A stretch of DNA of 64,000 nucleotides from Xanthobacteraceae bacterium 501b (lineage in GTDB: Bacteria > Pseudomonadota > Alphaproteobacteria > Rhizobiales > Xanthobacteraceae). This document shows positions 16,723 to 26,469 of the stretch, one piece after another. Location: positions 992,001-1,056,000 of the forward strand of contig KB899087.1 of assembly GCA_000378025.1 (NCBI GenBank). The letters are read 5' to 3'. Positions within the stretch are counted from its first letter, which is position 1. Every line of letters begins with the position of its first letter. Below the pieces are notes generated by a model. That model was not told where the DNA came from and searched no databases. It saw only the letters and a program-made list of their open reading frames with translations. The translations under genes and the position numbers were made by a program.

Positions 16723-17655
16723 TTATTCAAAGAAGTCCTCATCGATTTTCTTGACGTGTAGGATTTCCTCGATCCGGCATCCGACATTGTGACGGATCAT
16801 GAGCCGGGTCAGGTGCTCGCCATCGATCAGCACAATGCGTTTGCTCAGGTAATCGGCCGTCTCACGGGCACTTCCGGTGAAGGTGGAGGTAGTGACGAAC
16901 AGGCCCTTGGCAGCCTTATGCCGGTCGAGACTGCCGAAGAAATCACGGATCGCGCCCGGCCCGACGCTATTGCCGGCAGCATAACGCTTGGCCTGGATAT
17001 AGACGCGATCAAGGCCCAGCGCGTCCTGATCGATCACGCCATCCACGCCATCATCACCGCTCCGGCCGAGCGCGCGGCCGGCCTCGGCGGCTGAACCGCC
17101 ATAGCCCATGGCGAGGAGCAGGTTGACAATGAGCCGTTCAAAGAATTCTGGCGGCGCCATGCGTACACGGTCCAGCAGTTCCTCCGCCAGTGCCGTGTCG
17201 ATCCGCCGATGGGCGGCGCGCATCATTTCATCCGGGGTCTGTTCGACGGTGCCTGGTGGGGTTGCCGCAAATGCCGGATCGACGGTTTCGGCGGCGCGCG
17301 CGGTGAACTGCCGGAACTCCTCGAAGCGGTTGAGAAATCGGTTGTCTATCCGTAAGGGATTACTGGCAAGCACTTCAGCGCCCCGGGGCGTGAGGCGGAA
17401 ATGGCCGCGGCGGGTACTCTCTACCAAGCCGGCCTTGCCGAGATAGGTCTTGGCCCAATGTACGCGGTTGGCGAAGACGGTTTGTCGACCCGATGCCAGC
17501 AGCATCGCCCGCGCGCTTTCACTAAGCCGTAAGTCCTCAGCCAAACGCTGCACGACGGTTCCGATGCGCTGCTCACCACTCGCGGCCGCGCACAGGACCG
17601 GAAGCATTAGGCTCTGATAGTCGGGAACACTGTCGGTGCTGTCCAACGCCGTCAT
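16723..17655 (-). CDS. Mrr-like restriction endonuclease
   Basis: 310-residue protein with an N-terminal winged-helix part (residues ~10-100; FANRVHWAKTYLGKAGLVESTRRGHFRLTPRG) and a C-terminal Mrr catalytic domain. The latter starts with PPEFFERLIVNLLLAMGYGG and contains the PD-(D/E)xK-type core GDDGVDGVI (D205) followed by VYIQAKRY (Q221-A-K223), then GPGAIRDFFGSL and KGLFVTTSTFT. Mrr-family enzymes cut modified or foreign DNA. Start at 17655 gives MTALDSTDS, matching the family N-terminus better than an upstream start at 17703. It is divergent from the type I restriction operon with about 410 bases between, so the two are neighbours but not one transcript. Confidence 0.87.
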   Translation of the reverse strand: MTALDSTDSVPDYQSLMLPVLCAAASGEQRIGTVVQRLAEDLRLSESARAMLLASGRQTVFANRVHWAKTYLGKAGLVESTRRGHFRLTPRGAEVLASNPLRIDNRFLNRFEEFRQFTARAAETVDPAFAATPPGTVEQTPDEMMRAAHRRIDTALAEELLDRVRMAPPEFFERLIVNLLLAMGYGGSAAEAGRALGRSGDDGVDGVIDQDALGLDRVYIQAKRYAAGNSVGPGAIRDFFGSLDRHKAAKGLFVTTSTFTGSARETADYLSKRIVLIDGEHLTRLMIRHNVGCRIEEILHVKKIDEDFFE

Positions 17656-18064
17656 CCAAACACCTTGGCGAAGAGGGCAGAGGCGCGATGCGCATCCAAT
17701 CACAAAACATGCGCGGGTCGACGAGGCTCGCCTCGCGCGTGATCATCACGGCGGCAATGTCGCCAGCCGGCGGCTGCCGCCTGTTCTTAGTTTTCGACGG
17801 GCTGGACTGATAAGGATGAGCACTGCGTTCTCTCCTAGCCGTACGATGTTGCCGTTCCTACGCCACCTTTGCCAGAAAGCACCACTGAGCGACTCGAACA
17901 AGTAGCGCTCTTGCACGCGAACGACGGCGTCGACCCCATTGCAACCCTTGACATTTCCGGTCTATCAAACATCAGCGTGTTATCATATAATGCGTTAACG
18001 TCGGCTCGGGCCGAGGCGATCGTCGTCCCGATGCTCACTTCCGCGCGAATCGACCATAGGGTAG
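17656..18064. other. Intergenic region between divergent mrr-like and hsdM genes
   Basis: No supported gene. It should hold both promoters. TATAAT is present at 17986-17991 facing hsdM, about 80 bases upstream of it, but no good -35 hexamer is at the right distance (TTGACA at 17948 is 32 bases away). The first part, 17690-17800, is GC-rich and looks like decayed coding sequence. Confidence 0.4.
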
Positions 18065-20104
18065 GTGGTTTGTGTGGATCAGAGCGTAGCATCGAAGGCA
18101 AAAGGTCTATCGAACTTTGTTTGGCAGATTGCCGAAACCCTTCGTGGTGACTTCAAGCAATCGGAATACGGCAAGGTTATCTTGCCATTTGTTGTTCTGC
18201 GCCGTCTAGATTGCATCCTTGCACCCACCAAAGACGCTGTTCTGAAGGCCCATGCCGGGTTGCCGCCCGGCATCGATGAACACACCCGCGACATGATGCT
18301 GTATGGCGCGATCGGCGGCGGCATCCGCGTTTACAACACCAGCACGCTGACATTCGCCAAAATCAGGGCGCAGAACCCGAGCGACGTTCACAAGAACCTC
18401 ATCGCCTACATCACGGCCTTCTCAGACTCTGTTCGGGATGTCTTTCTCGATAAATTCCTCTTCACGGACCAACTGAAGCGGCTCGCCGACGCCAGCATAC
18501 TATGGAAGGTTTTCGAGCAGATCGCCGCGCTCGACCTTCGGCCGGAAGCCGTCTCGACGCTGGCGATGGGCTATCTGTTTGAAGACCTGATCCGCCGCTT
18601 CTCGGAAATCTCCAACGAAACCGCCGGCGAGCACTTTACGCCGCGCGAGGTGATCCGGCTGATCGTGGACCTCATCATCGTCAACGACGACGAGAAGCTC
18701 CGGGGTCAGGGGATCATCCGGCAGATTTATGATCCGGCCTGCGGCACGGGCGGGATGCTCGCGCTCGCCGAGGAAGCGCTGAAAGAGTTCAACCCGGATA
18801 TCCGCGTCGAGCTTTTCGGTCAGGAACTGAACGGCGAGTCCTTCGGCATTTGCAAATCCGACATGCTGGTGACGGGTCACGACCCCGAAAACATCGCCTT
18901 CGGCAACACGCTGACGCAGGACGCCCATAAGAACCGGCGTTTCCACTATATGCTGTCCAACCCGCCCTATGGCGTGGATTGGAAAAAGTATCAGGAGCCG
19001 ATCCGCGAGGAAGCGGCGACCCAGGGCAAGGACGGCCGCTTCGGCGCGGGCCTGCCGCGCATCTCGGACGGTCAGCTTCTCTTTCTCCAGCACATGATTT
19101 CCAAGATGCGGACCGATGAGGTCGGTTCGCGGATCGGCATAGTCATGAACGGCTCGCCGCTCTTCACCGGCGGGGCCGGGTCGGGCGAGAGCGAAATCCG
19201 CCGTTGGATGCTGGAGAATGACTGGATCGAGGCCATCGTCGCGCTGCCGACTGACCTTTTCTATAACACCGGCATCCAAACCTATGTCTGGCTGCTGACC
19301 AACAGCAAGGATCGGAAGCGACGCTGCAAGGTCCAACTCATCGACGCATCCGGCGAACGGTTCTGGGCGCCCATGCGCAAGAACCTTGGCTCGAAGCGCA
19401 GGGAAATCCGCGACGACGGGCGTGAGACCATCACGCATATCTTCCACGAGATGGCGAACGGCGGCGGGCCGTGGAGGGAAGTGTCGAAGGGTTTCGACAC
19501 CAGCGATTTCGGTTATCGCGAGATCAGGGTGGAGCGCCCGCTCCGGTTGAATTTCCAATCCAGCCCCGAACGCATCGCGCGGTTAAAGCTCGCCAAGCCG
19601 TTCCTGAAACTGGACCCCACTGAGCAGGATGACGTGTTGAACGTCGTCGCCGATCGGCTGCCGACCACCTTGTTCAAGGACCGCCCCGCCTTCGAGGCCA
19701 GCTTGACCAAGGCGCTCAAGGGCGCTGGCGTGAAGATCGGCGCGCCGGTCAGGAAAGCCATCCTTTCTTCGCTGGCGGAGCGGGACGAGTCCGCCGCTAT
19801 CTGCCTCGATGGCGACGGCAGGCCGGAGCCGGACCCGGAACTACGCGACCATGAGCTTGTGCCTCTCAAGGAGGATTGGAAAGTCTATTTCGCCCGCGAG
19901 GTGACGCCCTTCGTGCCGGACGCCTGGGTGGACGAGAACTATCGGGATGACACCGACAAGGGCGTCGGCCGCGTCGGCTACGAGATCAATTTCAACCGCT
20001 ATTTCTATCGTTATGTCGCCCCGCGCCCGCTGGCCGAGATCGACGCCGAGCTGAAGACGCTGGAAACGGATATCGCCAACCTCTTGAAGGAAGTGGCGGG
20101 ATGA
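18065..20104 (+). CDS. hsdM: Type I restriction-modification DNA methyltransferase subunit HsdM
   Basis: N6-adenine methyltransferase subunit, 679 residues. The HsdM N-terminal domain is seen in LSNFVWQIAETLRGDFKQSEY and ILPFVVLRRLDCIL; the SAM motif I is DPACGTGG (223-230) and the catalytic motif IV is NPPYG (299-303). The C-terminal third continues with the extension typical of long HsdM proteins (EVTPFVPDAWVDENYRDD, then a KTLETDIANLLKEV coiled end). Start may be GTG 18065 or, with better spacing from AGGT, GTG 18074. It is first in a four-gene operon; its stop overlaps the hsdS start (ATGA). It modifies host DNA together with HsdS and is needed for restriction by HsdR. Confidence 0.95.
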   Translation: MVCVDQSVASKAKGLSNFVWQIAETLRGDFKQSEYGKVILPFVVLRRLDCILAPTKDAVLKAHAGLPPGIDEHTRDMMLYGAIGGGIRVYNTSTLTFAKIRAQNPSDVHKNLIAYITAFSDSVRDVFLDKFLFTDQLKRLADASILWKVFEQIAALDLRPEAVSTLAMGYLFEDLIRRFSEISNETAGEHFTPREVIRLIVDLIIVNDDEKLRGQGIIRQIYDPACGTGGMLALAEEALKEFNPDIRVELFGQELNGESFGICKSDMLVTGHDPENIAFGNTLTQDAHKNRRFHYMLSNPPYGVDWKKYQEPIREEAATQGKDGRFGAGLPRISDGQLLFLQHMISKMRTDEVGSRIGIVMNGSPLFTGGAGSGESEIRRWMLENDWIEAIVALPTDLFYNTGIQTYVWLLTNSKDRKRRCKVQLIDASGERFWAPMRKNLGSKRREIRDDGRETITHIFHEMANGGGPWREVSKGFDTSDFGYREIRVERPLRLNFQSSPERIARLKLAKPFLKLDPTEQDDVLNVVADRLPTTLFKDRPAFEASLTKALKGAGVKIGAPVRKAILSSLAERDESAAICLDGDGRPEPDPELRDHELVPLKEDWKVYFAREVTPFVPDAWVDENYRDDTDKGVGRVGYEINFNRYFYRYVAPRPLAEIDAELKTLETDIANLLKEVAG

Positions 20105-22029
20105 GCGCTGCACTGGAAGAGGCGCGTCTTGCGCGTTGCAACGCAGCTTGGCCTATCAAGCGCTTACGCCGTATTGCCCGATTGGTTGGGGGCGGAACGC
20201 CGTCGAAGGGTGAGGAGTCTTTCTGGTCTACCGGCACCATTCCGTGGGTGTCGCCAAAGGACATGAAAGCCCGCGTTATTACCGAAACTGAAGACTACAT
20301 CACCGAGGACGCGGTTGACGGCAGTGCAACGTCGTTCATCGACGAAGGCTCGCCCCTGATGGTCGTTCGGTCTGGCATCCTGCGTCACACGCTGCCCGTT
20401 GCACTGGCGGGCCGCAGGCTGACACTGAACCAAGATATGAAGGCGTTTCGGCTTTCGCGGGAGATCGATGGCTCGTTCTTGGTCTGGTGGTTCGAGGGCC
20501 AAAGCAAAGACCTTTTGCTTGAGTGGCGACAGTTCGGGGCGACGGTCGAAAGCATTGACACGCGCTCCATGATGAATGGTCGGATTGCTCTTCCGCCCCT
20601 CGCCACTCAGAAGGCCGTCGCCGCCTTCCTCGACCGCGAGACCGCCCGCATCGACAAGCTGATCGCGAAGAAGGAGCGGCAGGTTGACTTGCTGCATAAG
20701 CGGGCCAAGCAGGCTGCCGCCGAGCTTGTGACGGGCGCCACAGTGGAGGGCATGGCGACCGTGGAAACGGGGCTCGACCATATTCCACGCATCCCCGCCC
20801 ATTGGTCACTTCTGCGAGCGGGGCATCTTTTCCACGAGGTGGCGGAGCCCAATACCGATGACCTTCCGGTGCTCTCGGTCTCAATCCATACGGGCATATC
20901 AGACAGGCAACTCGGCGACGAGGAACGCGACCGCAAGGTAAACCTCATCGAGGACCGTTCGAGCTACAAGTGCGTCAGGCCCGGATATCTGGCCTACAAC
21001 ATGATGCGGGCATGGCAGGGTGCGGTCGGCGTCTCGACTGTCGATGGCGCCGTGAGCCCCGCATATGTGGTCGCAAAGCCGACACGCGACCTCCATAGCC
21101 TGTATTATCAGTTTCTACTTCGCACTCCACCCTTCATCGAGCAGATGCGACGGGGATCGAAGGGGATCACCGATTTCCGCTTGAGGCTTTATTGGGAGCA
21201 ATTCCGCCTCATCATGTTGCCCGTGCCTCCGCTGGAGGAACAGCGTCGCATTGCGGCGCAAGCTGAGCGGGAGCTTGCCCATGCCGACGAGGTGGCGGCC
21301 AGGATCGTTCGCTCCGTTGCGCTCTTACGGGAACACCGCGCCGCCCTCATCACCGCCGCCGTCGCGGGCCAGATCGACATCCGCGAAAATCTGCCGGCCG
21401 TCATCTCCACATCAAATCGGGACAGATTCCGCCTCGTCGTCGGAGCGGAGATCATCCACCAACATCGGAGCAATCCGAAATTCGGGCGGGTGAAGCTGCA
21501 AAAGGAACTCTATCTCGCCGAAGCCCATCTCGGCATCGGCGAGCTTCAGGGGAATTACTTCCGTCAGGCGGCGGGGCCGCTCGATCGCGCCTTGATCGAG
21601 GAAACAGAGCGCGCGGTGGAGGCCGCAGGCTTCTACAGGGCGAGTCAGGCGAACGGGGTGGGAACGAGCGTCACCTATACGCCGCTGTCAAATGCCGGAC
21701 GGCATAGCGCGGAACTCAAAAGCCTGTTGGGTCCGCGCGCCGACGCGCTGGCTGGCCTCATCGTCCTCTTGCGCGATTTCGGCACCGAGGCGGTCGAGGC
21801 CGTCGCCACCCTCTATGCCGTATGGAATGACGCGCTGATGGACGGTCGGCAACCGGATGACTCCACGATCGTCAACGGCGTCCTGACCGAATGGCACGAG
21901 GAGAAGGGGAGGAAATTCAAGGATAGCGACCTTCGCTACTGGCTGGACTGGATGAAGCGCAACGGTCTCGCGCCGCGCGGCCAAGGTCCCCGCACAGCCC
22001 ACACCATGACGCGGGATTTGTTCGCATGA
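20101..22029 (+). CDS. hsdS: Type I restriction specificity subunit HsdS with C-terminal extension
   Basis: 642 residues, against about 400-450 for a normal HsdS. Residues 1-440 have the two target-recognition domains, each followed by a conserved helix: first RIALPPLATQKAVAAFLDRETARIDKLIAKKERQ, then LPVPPLEEQRRIAAQAERE with LLREHRAALITAAVAGQIDI. The first domain has the usual GGGTPSKGEESFW opening. Residues ~445-642 are an added domain: FGRVKLQKELYLAEAHLGIG, YFRQAAGPLDRALIEETERAVEAAGFY and ending WMKRNGLAPRGQGPRT. The KLQKxLYLAE start recalls SocA/Panacea-type domains; this is inference. ATGA overlaps link it with hsdM and with the next gene. Confidence 0.92.
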   Translation: MSAALEEARLARCNAAWPIKRLRRIARLVGGGTPSKGEESFWSTGTIPWVSPKDMKARVITETEDYITEDAVDGSATSFIDEGSPLMVVRSGILRHTLPVALAGRRLTLNQDMKAFRLSREIDGSFLVWWFEGQSKDLLLEWRQFGATVESIDTRSMMNGRIALPPLATQKAVAAFLDRETARIDKLIAKKERQVDLLHKRAKQAAAELVTGATVEGMATVETGLDHIPRIPAHWSLLRAGHLFHEVAEPNTDDLPVLSVSIHTGISDRQLGDEERDRKVNLIEDRSSYKCVRPGYLAYNMMRAWQGAVGVSTVDGAVSPAYVVAKPTRDLHSLYYQFLLRTPPFIEQMRRGSKGITDFRLRLYWEQFRLIMLPVPPLEEQRRIAAQAERELAHADEVAARIVRSVALLREHRAALITAAVAGQIDIRENLPAVISTSNRDRFRLVVGAEIIHQHRSNPKFGRVKLQKELYLAEAHLGIGELQGNYFRQAAGPLDRALIEETERAVEAAGFYRASQANGVGTSVTYTPLSNAGRHSAELKSLLGPRADALAGLIVLLRDFGTEAVEAVATLYAVWNDALMDGRQPDDSTIVNGVLTEWHEEKGRKFKDSDLRYWLDWMKRNGLAPRGQGPRTAHTMTRDLFA

Positions 22030-22616
22030 CGCGCGCCGATGTCTTCACCGAAGAGGCCATGACCCGGCCGCTTTTCGAGGAGCTTACCGGCGAACACGCG
22101 CGCGAGGACGAGTGGTCCGGGCCGCACGGCTTCGCGCTTGGCGGGATGATGCAGGCCAATGCCGCATCCCTCGCAGAGGAATATTTCGTTGCCGCCAACG
22201 CGTTGGTGGACGCCATCAATGATAAACGCATCGCCGACTACCGCATCGGCAACGCGGCGCTATTTCTCTATCGCCATTCCTGCGAACTCATACTCAAGGC
22301 CGCGATGCCTGACGCCAAGCGGATTCACGACCTGATCGTCCTCACCGACAGATTCGTGATGATGGTGAAGGAGCGCTACGGGCAGGATGTTCCCACCTGG
22401 ATCGCGAGGCGCATGAAGGAACTGGCGGCGATCGACCCAGGCTCGACCGCGTTCCGATACGGCGCTTACGGCACGCCCATCGACGCGGCCGACCAGCCAA
22501 TCGAGCTCGAAGCCTATGTCAGCCTGCCACACCTGCAAGCGGCCATGCTGGCGCTGAACACGGCCCTGGTTTCGGCGGTGGACGAAATCAGGATGGCGCG
22601 AGGGGAGCAGCCATGA
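22026..22616 (+). CDS. Unknown helical protein between hsdS and hsdR, possibly HEPN-like
   Basis: 196-residue protein with no firm family. It overlaps the hsdS stop and the hsdR start by four bases each, so it is translated as part of the restriction operon. The pattern [17 protein letters not shown] followed by [16 protein letters not shown] resembles HEPN-type four-helix proteins, which include RNases of toxin-antitoxin and defence systems; a clear catalytic RxxxxxH near the C-terminus is not visible, so it may be non-catalytic or unrelated. It could regulate HsdR, detect phage, or supply a second effector if restriction is blocked. No signal peptide or membrane segment. Confidence 0.7.
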   Translation: MTRADVFTEEAMTRPLFEELTGEHAREDEWSGPHGFALGGMMQANAASLAEEYFVAANALVDAINDKRIADYRIGNAALFLYRHSCELILKAAMPDAKRIHDLIVLTDRFVMMVKERYGQDVPTWIARRMKELAAIDPGSTAFRYGAYGTPIDAADQPIELEAYVSLPHLQAAMLALNTALVSAVDEIRMARGEQP

Positions 22617-25600
22617 ACTACGAACAGCCATCGACCTCACACCCATATGCCAAGGGCTTTTCCGAAGACACCGTTCACCGGGAGGAGGTGTTGGAGGTGC
22701 ATCTGTGCAAGGCGCTTGTGGAAGGCCAAGGTTATCGTCCCCGCCGTCCCGAGGACTATGATCGCGCCTCTGCGCTCGACGAAGCCCTGGTGATCGAGTT
22801 CGTCAAGGTGACGCAGCCGGACGAATGGGCGACGCTGGAAGGCCATTACGGTTTTTCCGCTGAAGCCGAATTCTTCAAGCAGCTTGAGCAGGCCTTGAAG
22901 CAGCGTGGCACGCTGGATGTGCTGCGGAACGGACTGAAGCTGGTTCCGAACCTGAAATTCTTCCTCGCCGCCTTCAAGCCGGCGTCCGGCGTCAACCCGG
23001 CCTTGGTGACGCTGTTCGAGAGCAATATCCTCAGTGTCATCAATCAGCTTCGCTATAGCGCGAAGAACGAGAACGCCATCGACGTAGGGCTGTTCGTCAA
23101 CGGCCTTCCCGTGGCGACGCTGGAACTGAAGAACACCCTGACGGGTCAGAACTTCCGCCATGCCGAACGCCAATATCGCCACGACCGGGCGCCCGCCAAT
23201 GAGCCGCTGCTGACATTCAAGCGGGGGGCCTTGGTCCATTTCGCGGTGGATCAGGACAATGTGTCCATGACCACCCGCCTTCAGAACGGCAAGACCCGGT
23301 TCCTTCCCTTCAATCGCGGCCATGACGGTGGCGCGGGCAACCCGGATATCGGCGAGGAGTTCCGCGTTGCCTATCTCTGGGCCGACCAGCCCGAAGGGCG
23401 GGCGATTTTCTCCCGCGATATCCTTCTCGACATCATCGGGCGGTTTCTCCACCTCGACGGCACGAACGGCAAGGAAGCGCTGATCTTTCCGCGTTTCCAT
23501 CAGATCGACGCGGTTCTGAAGATGCTGGCCCATGCTCGCGCCAACGGCAGTGGCAACAACTATCTGATCCAGCATTCGGCGGGATCGGGAAAATCCAACA
23601 CGATTGCCTGGACGGCGCATCGCCTGGTGACGTTGCATGACCCGTCCGACCAGCCGATTTTCGACACCGCGATCGTGGTGACGGATCGCGTCGTCCTCGA
23701 CCGCCAGCTTCAGAACACCATTGCCCAGTTCGAGCAGACGCCCGGTGTCGTCCGCAAGATCGACGGAACCTCGCGGCAGTTGAAGGCGGCCATCGAGGGG
23801 CAGGCAAAGATCATAATCACCACCATTCAGAAGTTTTCGACCGACCATCTCCGCGTCATCAGCGGACAGGGAACACGGAGGTTCGCTGTGCTAATCGACG
23901 AGGCGCACGGCTCCCAGTCCGGCAAGAGCGCCCAGGCGTTGAGCGACGCCCTCAGCCGTGACGAAGATGCCGGGACGCCCGACGAGATCGAAGACCTGAT
24001 CGCGGAATACCAGCGCCAGCGAGGCCCGCAGGCGAACATCAGCTACTTCGCCTTCACGGCGACGCCCCGCAATGTCACGCTTGAGCGTTTCGGCACGGTG
24101 GGCGCCGATGGCCTCCCGCGTCCGTTTCATCTCTATTCCATGCGGCAGGCGATCGAGGAGGGTTTCATCCTCGACGTGCTTCAGAACTACATGACCTACA
24201 AGGCGTATTACGCCCTGGAAAAGACGATCGACGATGATCCGGAACTGGACACGCGGCGCGCGCAACGGAAGGTCGCGCGGTTCGCGGCCCTGCATCCGAC
24301 CGCCCTGAGCCAGAAGGTCGAGGTGATGGTCGAGCATTTCCAGCGCCATGTCAGACCGGAGCTGGACGGCCAGGCGAAGGCCATGATCGTAACCTCAAGC
24401 CGGGAAAGCGCCCTCCGCTATTATTTCGCGCTCAAGACCTACATCGAGGACAAGGGATATCGCGACCTAAAGGCGCTCGTCGCCTTTTCCGGCGAATTGC
24501 ACGTCGATGGCAATACCTACACTGAGGCCGAGTTGAACGGCTTCGGCGAAAGCGAGTTGCCCAAGCGCTTTGATACCCCGGAATATCAAATCCTCATCGT
24601 CGCGGAGAAATATCAAACCGGCTTTGATCAGCCGAAATTGTCCGGGATGTATATCGACAAGAAGCTGTCGGGGTTGCAGGCCGTTCAGACCCTATCCCGG
24701 CTGAACAGGACTTACCAGGGCAAAGAACAAACCTTCATCCTAGATTTCCAGAACACGATGGATGATATCAAGGAGGCGTTTCGCCCCTTCTATGAGGCGT
24801 CCATTCTCGAAGCCGTTTCCGACAAGAACCAGATCTATCAGTTGGAAACACGCATCCGCACATTCGGATATCTCGACAGCAATGAGATCGAGCGATTCGC
24901 CGCGATCTTCTTCAAGGGAACGCTGTCCTCTCAGGATCGCGTGACGCTTGAATCATTGGTCCGCAACGCTGTGGCACGGTTTGCAGCTGAGGATGACGAA
25001 GGACGACAGGAAGAGTTCCGGCAGCTGTTGAGAAGCTACAAGCGATTCTACAGTTTCGTCGCACAAATTGTCCGGCTGGGAGATACCGGCTTGGAAAAGC
25101 TCTATGCCTACACCGATTGGCTAGATCGCATGTTACCCAATCGGGAACAACCGCCGGAAGTCGAGATCACTGATGAAATGCTGCGGCTGCGCGCCTTCCG
25201 CGTTCAACAGAAGGAAGCGGGCTCGGCGTCGCTTTCAGCCGGCGATACCGTGCCGCTCACCGCGATCAGTGAATTTGGGGCCAAACCCTATAATGAGGAC
25301 GAAGCCAAGGCGCTTTCGGAGATCGTCCGCTCCTTCAATGACCGGCACGGGACGCAGTTCACCGAAGAGGATTTCATTCGCCTTGAACAGGTGAAGCGCA
25401 AGGCGCTCGACGAAGAAATGGCGGCGGTGTTGCGGAACAATCCGCCGGATGTCTCCCGTCCGACTTTCGTGCGCCGGCTCCTTGAAGAGACGATCAAGCA
25501 GTACCAGCGTGACAGCAGCCTTCAAAGCATCATCATGACCAACGCGGACGATCGCGATCGCATCTTCAACCACCTTTTCAGCCGGGCATTGCGCGAGGTC

Positions 25601-25621
25601 CGCGAAACGCCGACTTTTTGA
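22613..25621 (+). CDS. hsdR: Type I restriction endonuclease subunit HsdR
   Basis: 1002-residue translocase-nuclease. The N-terminal nuclease has the PD-(D/E)xK residues in [21 protein letters not shown] (D157, E171, K173). The SF2 motor has Walker A in [13 protein letters not shown] (321-333), the DEAH box in [13 protein letters not shown], motif III in FAFTATPRN, and motif VI in [13 protein letters not shown]. The helical C-terminus ends in [22 protein letters not shown], as in other HsdR proteins. It closes the hsdM-hsdS-unknown-hsdR operon with a four-base overlap. All visible motifs are intact, so the enzyme should be active. Confidence 0.95.
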   Translation: MNYEQPSTSHPYAKGFSEDTVHREEVLEVHLCKALVEGQGYRPRRPEDYDRASALDEALVIEFVKVTQPDEWATLEGHYGFSAEAEFFKQLEQALKQRGTLDVLRNGLKLVPNLKFFLAAFKPASGVNPALVTLFESNILSVINQLRYSAKNENAIDVGLFVNGLPVATLELKNTLTGQNFRHAERQYRHDRAPANEPLLTFKRGALVHFAVDQDNVSMTTRLQNGKTRFLPFNRGHDGGAGNPDIGEEFRVAYLWADQPEGRAIFSRDILLDIIGRFLHLDGTNGKEALIFPRFHQIDAVLKMLAHARANGSGNNYLIQHSAGSGKSNTIAWTAHRLVTLHDPSDQPIFDTAIVVTDRVVLDRQLQNTIAQFEQTPGVVRKIDGTSRQLKAAIEGQAKIIITTIQKFSTDHLRVISGQGTRRFAVLIDEAHGSQSGKSAQALSDALSRDEDAGTPDEIEDLIAEYQRQRGPQANISYFAFTATPRNVTLERFGTVGADGLPRPFHLYSMRQAIEEGFILDVLQNYMTYKAYYALEKTIDDDPELDTRRAQRKVARFAALHPTALSQKVEVMVEHFQRHVRPELDGQAKAMIVTSSRESALRYYFALKTYIEDKGYRDLKALVAFSGELHVDGNTYTEAELNGFGESELPKRFDTPEYQILIVAEKYQTGFDQPKLSGMYIDKKLSGLQAVQTLSRLNRTYQGKEQTFILDFQNTMDDIKEAFRPFYEASILEAVSDKNQIYQLETRIRTFGYLDSNEIERFAAIFFKGTLSSQDRVTLESLVRNAVARFAAEDDEGRQEEFRQLLRSYKRFYSFVAQIVRLGDTGLEKLYAYTDWLDRMLPNREQPPEVEITDEMLRLRAFRVQQKEAGSASLSAGDTVPLTAISEFGAKPYNEDEAKALSEIVRSFNDRHGTQFTEEDFIRLEQVKRKALDEEMAAVLRNNPPDVSRPTFVRRLLEETIKQYQRDSSLQSIIMTNADDRDRIFNHLFSRALREVRETPTF

Positions 25622-25702
25622 TCCAGGGCGCATTGCGCGGCGTTGCCGCACGATGGCGTGCAGCGCTGCGATATTTGAGGTCTACGCGCCACCCGCCATC
25701 GG

Positions 25703-25969
25703 TCATGCCCAATCGTGTCGATCCTGGGAGGCGGGGAGTCTCGTGCTGACGCGCTCCCTCGCGAGCGCCTCTTTCCCCTTCTCGGCCCACGGAGCTAACG
25801 CCTTCTCGCGCTCCCCGCTCCTGAGCTTGTCGGCCATCCAGAGCAGCGCGCCATAGATGACGGCACGGTCGTCGCCGGTCAGCTCGACGACGCCTGACTT
25901 CACCACGAGGCCACCGAGCTCGATGAGGTGCCGGGTGCGCTTGCGGCGCTCGACCTGCCAGTCGCGCAT
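25703..25969 (-). CDS. traD: Conjugal transfer protein TraD (Ti-type, small)
   Basis: 88-residue cytoplasmic protein of the rhizobial TraD family, not the F-plasmid coupling protein of the same name. It has the family opening MRDWQVERRKRTRHLIELGGLVVKSG and continues GDDRAVIYGALLWMADKLR. The start at 25969 lies one base after the traC stop, so the two are translationally linked. In Ti-type systems traC and traD diverge from traA across oriT, as here. It is an accessory of the relaxosome or of DNA transfer; its exact activity is not established. Confidence 0.85.
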   Translation of the reverse strand: MRDWQVERRKRTRHLIELGGLVVKSGVVELTGDDRAVIYGALLWMADKLRSGEREKALAPWAEKGKEALARERVSTRLPASQDRHDWA

Positions 25970-25970
25970 G

Positions 25971-26297
25971 TCATGCCGCGCCCGTGCTGCCTGATGGCGG
26001 TTGCGTGCCACCCGGTTGCGCCGGAGCGCTGACCGCGTCGCTGCCAGATGCCGGTGCAGATCGGCGTGCCCGTCCCTGAAAGAATGCGGCGCCTCGTCGC
26101 GCCCACGCCTCCCTCCGTCCGGGGTCTTTGGTTTCGGCGAGCACAAGCAGCGCGCCGGCCAATTCCTCCGCCGTTAGCGCGTCGGCGCCCGTGGCGATCA
26201 CCAGATCGCCGAGTTGCTGCAACTTGCGGGTTCTGAGCTCTCGTGCCTTGTCCTCAAGTGCCTTCAGCTCCGCATCATAGTCCCGTGGTTTGCGCAT
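25971..26297 (-). CDS. traC: Conjugal transfer protein TraC (Ti-type relaxosome accessory)
   Basis: 108-residue protein of the rhizobial TraC family: MRKPRDYDAELKALEDKARELRTRKLQQLGDLVIATGAD, then LTAEELAGALLVLAE. The start at 26297 has GGAG six bases upstream; two earlier ATG codons are possible but badly placed. The alanine- and serine-rich end is variable in the family. Such proteins resemble MobC-type factors that help the relaxase open oriT. It is transcribed away from traA and overlaps no other gene; traD follows directly. Confidence 0.85.
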   Translation of the reverse strand: MRKPRDYDAELKALEDKARELRTRKLQQLGDLVIATGADALTAEELAGALLVLAETKDPGRREAWARRGAAFFQGRARRSAPASGSDAVSAPAQPGGTQPPSGSTGAA

Positions 26298-26390
26298 CGT
26301 CATCTCCATCAGCAATCAATGTAAGGATGATAGTTGAGCAAGGTCGCGGTGGCTGTAATGTTGCTGGGACAGACTGGGATGGCCTCGTCG

Positions 26391-26440
26391 CTCCCGAGAT
26401 TTTTTCGAGGGAGGGCGCGCTTATACGTCGTTCCGACGTG
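26391..26440. other. Probable oriT with IncQ/Ti-like nic sequence
   Basis: In the gap between divergent traC and traA. On the minus strand the sequence TAAGCGCGCCCT (plus strand 26412-26423) is one base different from the RSF1010/IncQ nic core TAAGTGCGCCCT, which Ti-type oriT also resembles. Next to it is a perfect 6-bp inverted repeat with a 3-base loop, ACGTCG-TTC-CGACGT (26425-26439), and on the other side CTCCC-GAGATTTTTTCGA-GGGAG (26391-26413). Location, motif and hairpins agree with an origin of transfer used by the TraA relaxase. Confidence 0.75.
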
Positions 26441-26469
26441 CGCTTCGCCGTGCTGATGTTCGGATCGCG

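Noticed and set aside
17948-17991. TTGACA and TATAAT upstream of hsdM as one promoter
   Set aside because: The hexamers are 32 bases apart, far from the 16-18 needed; only the -10-like element was noted.
18500-19558. Long leftward frame inside hsdM
   Set aside because: It is a mirror frame of a gene with all HsdM motifs; such antisense frames are expected in GC-rich coding DNA.
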